Part shown: positions 6,871-11,944 of the stretch, one piece after another
Layout of the letters: every line of letters begins with the position of its first letter
Position numbering within the stretch: position 1 is the first letter of the stretch
Source: Acanthamoeba sp. SK_2022b
Lineage: Eukaryota > Discosea > Longamoebia > Acanthamoebidae
NCBI GenBank assembly: GCA_027943245.1
Contig: JANDJZ010000948.1
Location: 1-11,944 of the forward strand
Direction of reading: 5' to 3'
DNA length: 11,944 nt
The notes under the pieces: model-generated
The model's database searches: none
Told to the model about the DNA's origin: nothing
The model's input: the letters and a program-made list of their open reading frames with translations, nothing else
Position numbers and translations under genes: made by a program

Positions 6871-7302
6871 CTACTGGTTGTGAGGCCAGGGCGATATAGT
6901 TGAGATGTAGTTTTCTTCAGGAAGGGTGGCGTTGAGAAACGCCATGGTTATGTCCATCTGATGGACTGCATAGCTGACCAGTATGGCTATTGTGATGAGC
7001 ACCCATAGGTGCTTGAGACATACTACCAGTGCAAATGTCTCATCAAAGTCTACTCCATAGACTTGAGTGAAGCCTCTCACTATCCAATGGGCCTTGAACC
7101 AGTCAATCAAGCTGTCCACATGACACTTGACCTTGAATAGCCACTTGGTGTCAATGATCTTCCTCCTGGTGGGTGGGGGTACCAGTTCTAACATACCATT
7201 CAACATTATTGCGTTGTACTTGTCACACATGGTGGCTGTCCAGTCTTTGGTGTGCAATGAGGTGACAGCTTCAACATATGTTGACAGGATCTTGATGCTA
7301 CT
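6871..7302 (-). pseudogene. Copia reverse transcriptase, N-terminal part only
   Basis: This fragment belongs to the copia-type RT family (RVT_2), which copies element RNA into DNA. It follows an in-frame TAG (7302-7300). Family landmarks in order: TYVEAVTSLHTKDWTATM, ELVPPP, TKWLFKVK, VRGFTQVYGVDFDETFA and HQMDITMAFLN. The last carries the first catalytic Asp. After ATLPEENYIS the family likeness stops and a TAG ends the frame at 6871. The next recognisable sequence is RNase H. The rest of the palm with the YVDD catalytic pair, and the thumb, are absent: about 200 residues compared with usual copia proteins, an estimate from knowledge of the family. It is therefore catalytically dead. Confidence 0.9.
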
Positions 7303-7985
7303 CTAATCCTGGTATGGCTTGTCTTCTCTTGCTACACAGGCATGAAACTCTTGAGAGTAGAGTTTGGGTGCTGTCCTCATGCATGTCAGCAGTTTCTTGG
7401 GTGTGGGACACATTCTGTCGCGCCACAGTATTGGCGTGGGTTTCTTCTTGCTGGTCATCTCACATCCTCTGTTGTCCAGCTCTTCACCTGGTGAGGTCAC
7501 ATCCTCTGCGTGGCTGGGGTCGCTGGTTTCTTCTACCTCGCTGGCCAGTTCATTTTCCTGGTTGCTGGCTTCCTCTTTGATGGGTCCTTGATGAAGGGCG
7601 ACTGGTTCAGGTTTGTTCCACCCTGGTCATGGGCGGCAATGGCGGCGGTGCAGCAAGTGCTAGGTCCACGTCTGGGTCTCATACATCAATAGGCTCCTTG
7701 CTGGGGCCTTCTGGGAGGTGAAATATCACATCTCTTGTCTCTAATGCTTTATTTTCAATCAGGATCCAGTGGTGTGAGGCGTCTGCTTGTGCTGGGCTGA
7801 GGTAGATTCTGAGGTGCATTCAATCTGCCAGCTTGTTTCTGCCCACCAAGTTGGTGAGCACCTCAACACGTTGACCGAACCTGTGCAGATGACCAATGTC
7901 TACACACAATTTGCTCTTGTTGGACCATTGGCTGAGTGAGGTGTTGAAGTAGTTTGCCATCATTGGTAGCTGCCACTCTGTTGTG
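7303..7985 (-). pseudogene. Integrase C-terminal part and linker to RT, frame-broken
   Basis: The region between the integrase core and RT is recognisable but broken. In one frame a piece containing HLHRFGQRVEVLT and GRNKLAD resembles the copia stretch after the catalytic core (usually HLRVFGC...). It hits TGA at 7822-7820 and continues in frame as MHLRIYLSPAQADASHHW, then ALETRDVIFHLPEG, like the usual ...SRDVVFDE motif. A second stop follows, and after a frame change comes a hydrophilic linker rich in Glu, Ser and Lys (KEEASNQENELASEVEETSD, SPGEELDNRG, SKKKPTPILWRDR). The linker frame runs to the TAG at 7302-7300 and is the same frame as the RT. Hydrophilic linkers here are normal for the family. 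Confidence 0.75.
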
Positions 7986-8480
7986 CTAGGGCGTGCATGC
8001 TGGTGTCCTCTCATGTGCAATCCTTTTCTTGACTAGGTAGTGTTGGACCATGGTACTGGTGTATTCGCCTCCCTGGTTGCGCTGCAGCACTCTGCATTGT
8101 TGGTCAACGCCTGCCGACTTGAGAAAGTGTCTGATTGACTTGCTGACCTTGCTCCTGTCAGATGAGGTAGATTGTTGCTTACCTGATGGTGTGTCCACTG
8201 GTAGTGGTCCACACACGTCCATGTGGACCTGCTCAAGGGGTCTGGTCACTCTCAGGGCCAGTCCATCATGGATGTCTGGCCACGTGATCGTTCCCTCTGT
8301 CACCATGGCCATGGAGATGAGGTTCTTTGTGAGTCCTGGCGCATACAGTACTCTTGCAAATGTTAATGCCTCTTTGACTCCATCCACCTGCACATTTGCA
8401 TGTATGACTCCAAGCCCTTTGATTTTGCACTTGAAGTTGTCGCTGAGCAGCAGACTCTGCCCTTCAGCCTTGAGCTTGGG
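7986..8480 (-). pseudogene. Protease remnant and integrase core with lost catalytic residues
   Basis: After the zinc knuckle the frame stays open to 7986. The piece ARVLYAPGLTKNLIS is the family motif that follows the aspartic protease, but no D-S/T-G active site precedes it. The integrase HHCC zinc finger, usually between this motif and the core, is not seen; the sequence jumps to RPLEQVHMDVCGPLPVDTP. That piece carries the first catalytic Asp (codon about 8219-8217). Only a shortened core follows. Where the family has S-D-N-G-G-E-Y the sequence reads R-N-Q-G-G-E-Y, so the second catalytic Asp is Asn (8078-8076). A TAG (7988-7986) replaces Gln in the TPQ.N motif. Reading past it, the expected catalytic Glu position is Ala (about 7970-7968). 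Integration activity is lost. Confidence 0.85.
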
Positions 8481-8930
8481 ACAATTGCATCTTCTATGCC
8501 TGACCTCACCACACTTGAAGCACTTACCAGTAAATTTTCTGGGTTTGTTGTTGTTGGACTTCATGTTGGAGTTTCACTCCTGTTGTCCTTGTGGTGCTTG
8601 GATGATGTTAATGGACTTGTGTGTTGCTGTCTTTGCAACGTGGGCAGCCTTGTGCTGGAATAGTAGTCACTTGGCCTCTCTGTAGTTCATTTCTCTCACG
8701 CTCTTGATGATGGTTTGTACAGACTTGTACTCCTCCAGGAGTCCATCTAGCATGATCATGAGTGCTAGGTTCTTGTCCACCTTGTAGTCCTGACCTGCCA
8801 GGTCCTTCATGGCCTTGTCTAGCCGCCTGAAGTATGTGTCCAAGGTCTCTCCAGGCTTGTATTGCATCCTCAAGTAGCGCTTGAGGTAGAGTGTATGGTA
8901 CCTGTAGACTTCAGTGTGAGCTGCTCATTG
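8481..8930 (-). pseudogene. Copia Gag, central part and CCHC zinc knuckle
   Basis: This is the capsid/nucleocapsid protein, which packages element RNA. On the bottom strand the frame reads VYRYHTLYLKRYLRMQYKPG, then ETLDTYFRRLDKAMKDLAG and LDGLLEEYKSVQTIIKS, typical of the helical Gag region of copia elements (UBN2-like). It is interrupted in frame by TGA at 8669-8667 and 8576-8574. It then gives a Lys/Asn-rich stretch and CFKCGEVRHRRCNC (8522-8481), a full CX2CX4HX4C nucleic-acid-binding knuckle. Upstream of 8930 a different frame (8974-8873) carries KHIDLKDLREMLNALNEQ, so a frameshift probably lies near 8900-8930. The true N-terminus is missing; satellite begins at about 8976. Confidence 0.88.
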
Positions 8931-8975
8931 AGTGCATTCAGCATCTCCCTCAGGTCTTTGAGGTCGATATGCTTG

Positions 8976-9085
8976 CACCACATAACACCAACACCACACC
9001 ATCACCACAATATCACAACCCCCACCACAACTCAACCACAACATCACCACAACACAACCACAGCACCAACACAACTCCCACATCA
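8976..9085 (+). repeat. A/C-strand satellite tract at the Gag end of the copia
   Basis: Satellite starts directly where the Gag coding sequence is cut off. It switches to the other strand at about 9086, with CCACA and TGGTGTGG around CATCA. No LTR or primer binding site intervenes. Confidence 0.85.
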
Positions 9086-9433
9086 TGGTGTGGTGGTTGT
9101 GGTGGTGATGTTATGGTGGTGTTGTGGGGTTGCTATGCTGTTCTGGTAATGCTATTGTGTGGTCGCAAATTGTGTGGTGATGTTGTGGTTGCGGTTGTGC
9201 TGTTGTTTTGTGTGTTGGTGTGTTGGTGCGATGATGTGGTGATGTTGTGGTGTTGCGGTGGTGTTGCTGTGGTGTTGTGGTGGTGTTTTGGTGGTGTTGT
9301 GCTTATGATGTTGTGGTGATGTTGACTGAGTTGGGGTGTTGTGGTGGTTGTAGTGGTTTAGTGGTGATGTTGTGGGGGTGTTATGGTGGTTGTTGTGGTG
9401 ACGTTGTTGTGGTGTTGTTGTTGTGGTGTTGTG
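9086..9433 (-). repeat. G/T-on-top satellite tract
   Basis: GTGGTG and GTTGTGG steps with some GTTGCGG variants. It ends at GGGATCAGCAGAAC, where nonrepetitive sequence begins. Confidence 0.87.
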
Positions 9434-9703
9434 GGATCAGCAGAACACTGACACTTGAGAGTGGATACAGCACCAGGTGCATGTGGGTAGCACCCAATGA
9501 AGCCAGTATCAGCAAGAGTGAATCTCATGAAGCGCTGACTCACAACTAGTGCTAAACAGGAAGGGCAATGTGGAGGGTGACGGCATGAGGCATGCCCCTA
9601 ATAATGAGCGTAGCTTCGGGGAGTGATGAGACAGCTGCCCACCATTACCATGCAAGCTTTGCCAATGCAAGGTTTCAATGCTGCAGCAACCTGACCAGAC
9701 TGC
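9434..9703. other. Nonrepetitive island, unidentified
   Basis: About 270 bases of ordinary complexity. The bottom strand has a short frame reading FMRFTLADTGFIGCYPHAPG near 9530-9470, and the top strand has a competing short frame; neither is long enough or familiar enough to call. There is a small palindrome, GGCATG (9582-9587) with CATGCC (9591-9596). GGGATCAGCAGA at the left edge faintly resembles a tRNA-Met primer site, but it is on the wrong strand for the copia element and no LTR precedes it. Confidence 0.35.
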
Positions 9704-9917
9704 GTGGTGATGTTGTGTTGTTGTGGTGGTGTGGTTGTGGTGACGTGGATGTCGTAGTGATATGGATGGCTGAAAGACCAAGCAGCACACAGATGGCTCA
9801 ATTGCCTGGTTCAATTTTATGGTGGTGTTGTGTGTCATGCAGATAGAGTTCATATTAATAATGTGGTGGAGTTGTGGTGTTATTGTGGTTATTATGTTGC
9901 AGTGTTGTGGTGCTCAG
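9704..9917 (-). repeat. G/T-on-top satellite interleaved with unique pieces
   Basis: G/T satellite at about 9704-9765, 9820-9835 and 9861-9917 alternates with unique pieces (9766-9819, 9836-9860) in which no gene is recognised. It ends in a strand switch where GTGGTG (9907-9912) faces CACCAC (9922-9927). Confidence 0.7.
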
Positions 9918-10263
9918 TGAACACCACTACCACAACAGTACCCCAATAACACCACCACAACAGCACAACAACACCACGATCAACCTCACCAAAACACCAA
10001 CACAACACCACCATAACCTCCCCACAACATCACCACAAGAACACCTCAACCTCACCACCACAACCACAAAAGCATCACATCATCACCACAACGACACAAC
10101 AACACCATCACAATATAACCACACCACAGAAAACCACAACACAACAACACCACCACCACTACATTGCCACAACATCACCACCACCACAACACCACATCAC
10201 CACATCACCACAACATCACCACACAACCACCACAACACCATCACCACACCACAACACCACCTC
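9918..10263 (+). repeat. A/C-strand satellite tract
   Basis: CAACA and CCAC steps, nearly G-free on top. It switches strand near CTCCATGATG at 10261-10270. Confidence 0.87.
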
Positions 10264-10403
10264 CATGATGTTGTAGTATTGTGGTGATGTTGTGGTGTTA
10301 TGTGCGTTGTCAGGTGGTGGAAATGTTGTGGTGTTATGTGATGTTGTGGTGTTGTGGTGGTGTTGTGGTGTTTGTTGTGATATTATGGTGGTGATGGTGG
10401 TAC
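10264..10403 (-). repeat. G/T-on-top satellite tract
   Basis: A 140-base inverted segment between two A/C tracts. It ends in the perfect hairpin at 10397-10417. Confidence 0.85.
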
Positions 10404-10417
10404 TACAACAGTACCAC
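10397..10417. repeat. Perfect hairpin at a satellite strand switch
   Basis: GTGGTACT (10397-10404) and AGTACCAC (10410-10417) are perfect 8-bp arms around ACAAC. The satellite changes orientation exactly here. The arm sequence ACAGTACCAC recurs nearby at about 10556-10575 and as a variant at 9936-9945. Confidence 0.85.
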
Positions 10418-10990
10418 ATTATCACAACACCACAACACCACACCAACAGCACACCAGCATCACCATATCACCACCACAACACCATCACATCATTACAACA
10501 ACACCACATCACAACACCAGCATCACCATCAAAACCCCACCACACCACTACCACAACAGTACCACAACAGTACCACAATAACACCACTAACATCACCACC
10601 ACATCACCACCACAACATCATCACATCACCACAACACCACACAACAGCACTGCAACCACCACCACACCAGCACCACCACACCATCCCACATTACCACCAC
10701 AACACCACTACATCAACACCACACCATCCCACAACACCACCGCAACACCACAACAACACCACAACACCACCACATCATCATACAACCACTACAAAATCAC
10801 CACAACACAAAAACAACACCACCACAACAACACCACAACATAACCATAGCATATAACCACAACATCATCACAACATCACACCACCATCACCACAACACCA
10901 CAACACCACAACACCACAACACCACAACACCATCACCACAACACCATCACCACACCACAACACCACAACACCATCACCACAACACCCACC
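10405..10990 (+). repeat. A/C-strand satellite tract
   Basis: About 590 bases of satellite, ending in repeated ACACCATCACCACAAC units (about 10929-10985). It abuts the nonrepetitive island at 10991. Confidence 0.9.
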
Positions 10991-11184
10991 AACTGCTGGG
11001 CGGCCAAGAAAGAGGGTCAATGCGCCAACCTTGGCGACCTCCACTGCATGGAGGTAATGGTCTACAGCGCCACTGCACCAACCGCCAATACCCAGCATGG
11101 CCGCAGTGGCGCCACCAATTTGCAACAAGTGTGAGGAGACCACAAGCGTTGCACACCATTCCCTTGCAGACAGAAGTGATGGCG
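10991..11184. other. Nonrepetitive region with clustered hairpins
   Basis: Downstream (bottom strand) of the DIRS-like fragment. Frames on the bottom strand are short and cannot be assigned. Three perfect inverted repeats fall within 90 bases (11023-11112). Confidence 0.5.
11023..11112. repeat. Cluster of three perfect inverted repeats
   Basis: CGCCAA/TTGGCG lies at 11023-11028 and 11031-11036. ACCTCCA/TGGAGGT lies at 11037-11043 and 11049-11055, abutting the first. GCGCCACTGC/GCAGTGGCGC lies at 11067-11076 and 11103-11112 with a 26-base loop. All arms are perfect. The cluster could be an RNA structure or terminal structure of the adjacent element. Confidence 0.75.
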
Positions 11185-11760
11185 CTAGATGATGAGCCGA
11201 TGTCCACTGGCTGACTGAAACAGCAGCCCAGGCCCCTTACCCCAAAGTGCCATGAACTTAGACTGGTCAGTTGTCCACGGATGCCGCTGGAGACACATAA
11301 AAGTGACGCAGCATGGCTGTAGAGTCTAATTGTTGTGATCCACCCAATGTTATGCTGTGTCTGCCTTGCAGTTGAGAGACCCCTTGACCCAGACTGCCAG
11401 GATGGCTCCAATCAGGTTGAGCAGCAAGTAAATTGTCTTGATGATGAACGTCATGTCCTGATTGCTGCCCCCACCAGACTCAACAAATGTTGGCTCCACC
11501 ACAGCTGGTGTTGTGGGCACATCGTATACCAGAACCTGAGGTGCTGCTTGTTTCAGTGATGTGATGAAGCCTGCAATGCTTGCAAGGCGCCGCTGCATGA
11601 CCCTGGCGCCCACTTGCAGTTGACATAGCTCCTCAGCACGCTGAAGCTTCTGCTCAGGAATAAAGACACAGCCCAGCTGCAGGTCAAGCACCAGTCCCAC
11701 AACCTCCACCCGCTGCGCTGGCTGCCACTGGCCCTTGAAGGTCTTGTGCACCCACCCCTA
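11185..11760 (-). pseudogene. DIRS-like reverse transcriptase / RNase H fragment
   Basis: A bottom-strand frame is open from about 11760 to TAA 11352-11350 (about 134 codons). It begins FKGQWQPAQRVEVVGLVLDL, followed by GCVFIPEQKLQRAEEL and RRLASIAGFITSLKQAAPQ. This matches the stretch after the catalytic site in DIRS/PAT-type and related retroelement RTs: 'P.Q..E.LG..+D', then '+PE.K+.+...L', then 'LAS..G...S'. Near the end AVWVKGSLNCKADTA resembles the RNase H terminal motif ending in ADxxSR. In the same frame past the TAA, with TAG at 11328-11326, comes HPWTTDQSKF, faintly like the TVD.FA motif that follows in such proteins; this frame ends at TAG 11187-11185. The fingers and palm with the YxDD box are missing, cut at the satellite boundary near 11760. 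The gap between the two motifs is shorter than usual for an RNase H, so that domain is probably deleted internally. The family assignment is moderate. Confidence 0.6.
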
Positions 11761-11770
11761 GCATTGGATG

Positions 11771-11810
11771 GTGATGGTGTGATGGTGTGATGGTGTGATG
11801 GAGTGATGGC
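11771..11810 (-). repeat. 8-bp tandem repeat, five copies
   Basis: GTGATGGT is repeated three times exactly (11771-11794), followed by two copies with a changed last base (to 11810). It sits at the cut end of the DIRS-like fragment. Confidence 0.92.
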
Positions 11811-11838
11811 ATTGTCGTGAATGTTGTGGTGTTTTGGT

Positions 11839-11944
11839 GATACCACCACCCACCACCACCACCTGACCACTACCCAACCACCACCTGACCACCACCACCA
11901 CCACCACCTGACCACCACCACCACCTGACCACCACCACCACCTG
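11839..11944 (+). repeat. A/C tract ending in a 17-bp CACCTGACCACCACCAC array
   Basis: A/C satellite runs off the right edge. CACCTG recurs at 11882, 11905, 11922 and 11939, giving two exact 17-bp units after a longer one. The same unit occurs near 2825-2850 and once near 1566, so it is a shared sub-family of the satellite. Confidence 0.88.

Larger units (their letters stand above)
6037..8975 (-). mobile_element. 5'-truncated Ty1/copia retrotransposon
   Basis: Read on the bottom strand from 8975 to 6037, the element contains partial Gag with a CCHC knuckle, a protease remnant, integrase, linker, reverse transcriptase, RNase H, a polypurine tract and a 3' LTR. Integrase ahead of reverse transcriptase is the Ty1/copia (Pseudoviridae) order. 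The 5' LTR, primer binding site and start of Gag are missing; the Gag side runs into satellite at about 8976. Several domains are also internally shortened, with no protease active site, no integrase HHCC finger and no RT YVDD box visible, and the frame is broken by at least six stops and one or more frameshifts. It is dead and could move only if other copies supplied the proteins. The related solo LTR at 4733-4938 shows that the family had more than one insertion here. Confidence 0.95.

Noticed and set aside
6524..8669. TGA reassigned to an amino acid in this organism
   Set aside because: TAG stops and frameshifts also occur, and the TGA positions do not align with one conserved residue such as Trp; decay is simpler.
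7314..8685. Top-strand open frames over the copia element
   Set aside because: They overlap the bottom-strand Gag, integrase and linker with clear family motifs; the top-strand peptides are Leu/Ser/Val-rich antisense shadows.
9434..9450. Primer binding site for initiator tRNA-Met
   Set aside because: GGGATCAGCAGA only loosely resembles TGGTATCAGAGC, is on the opposite strand to the copia element, and no LTR end precedes it.
1..11944. CRISPR array
   Set aside because: The repeats are tandem or degenerate without unique spacers of constant length, no cas gene is present and the context is eukaryotic.

Overview
The window looks like repeat-rich nuclear DNA from a eukaryote, probably a microalga or another protist. 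No intact gene is visible. There is no bacterial operon, rRNA, tRNA or CRISPR array. What can be recognised is retrotransposon debris set in kilobases of low-complexity DNA. The eukaryotic call rests on a Ty1/copia element with LTRs and on a DIRS-like reverse transcriptase fragment. The algal guess is weak and rests on the GC-rich third codon positions of one fragment and on the overall character of the repeats.

More than half of the window is a degenerate satellite or minisatellite built from CAC, CCA, CAA and CAT steps. One strand is almost only A and C, and the other almost only G and T. The A/C strand switches between top and bottom repeatedly. A/C is on top at about 1-122, 345-787, 1262-1620, 2641-4732, 4939-5030, 5966-6036, 8976-9085, 9918-10263, 10405-10990 and 11839-11944. 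G/T is on top at about 181-340, 848-1258, 5031-5405, 9086-9433, 9704-9917 and 10264-10403, with a short G/T array at 11771-11810. Several switch points are perfect hairpins (336-352, 1242-1275, 10397-10417). Local tandem arrays of 6, 8, 13, 17, 27 and 34 bp and higher-order repeats lie inside the tracts. Long open frames in these tracts translate to His/Thr/Pro/Asn/Gln or Val/Trp/Cys/Gly strings and are not genes.

Islands of ordinary sequence sit between the satellite tracts. (1) 1625-2640 holds a top-strand, stop-riddled, Gag-like pseudogene with a nonrepetitive leader. (2) 4733-4938 is a solo LTR on the top strand. (3) 5410-5965 holds two bottom-strand coding-like fragments of unknown family. 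(4) 6037-8975 is a bottom-strand Ty1/copia element, truncated at its 5' end. In transcription order it has a partial Gag with a CCHC knuckle, a protease remnant, a damaged integrase, an integrase-RT linker, the N-terminal part of RT, RNase H, a polypurine tract and a 226-bp 3' LTR. (5) 9434-9860 is nonrepetitive DNA in pieces that I cannot identify. (6) 10991-11760 holds a bottom-strand DIRS-like RT/RNase H fragment followed by a cluster of hairpins.

The solo LTR and the 3' LTR of the copia element belong to one family. They share four blocks identical or nearly so, including a perfect 16-bp palindrome. The family therefore inserted here at least twice, in opposite orientations. Every element is dead: frames are broken by stops, frameshifts and domain deletions, and most truncation points lie at the edge of a satellite tract. 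The window is best read as a satellite-expanded retrotransposon graveyard.
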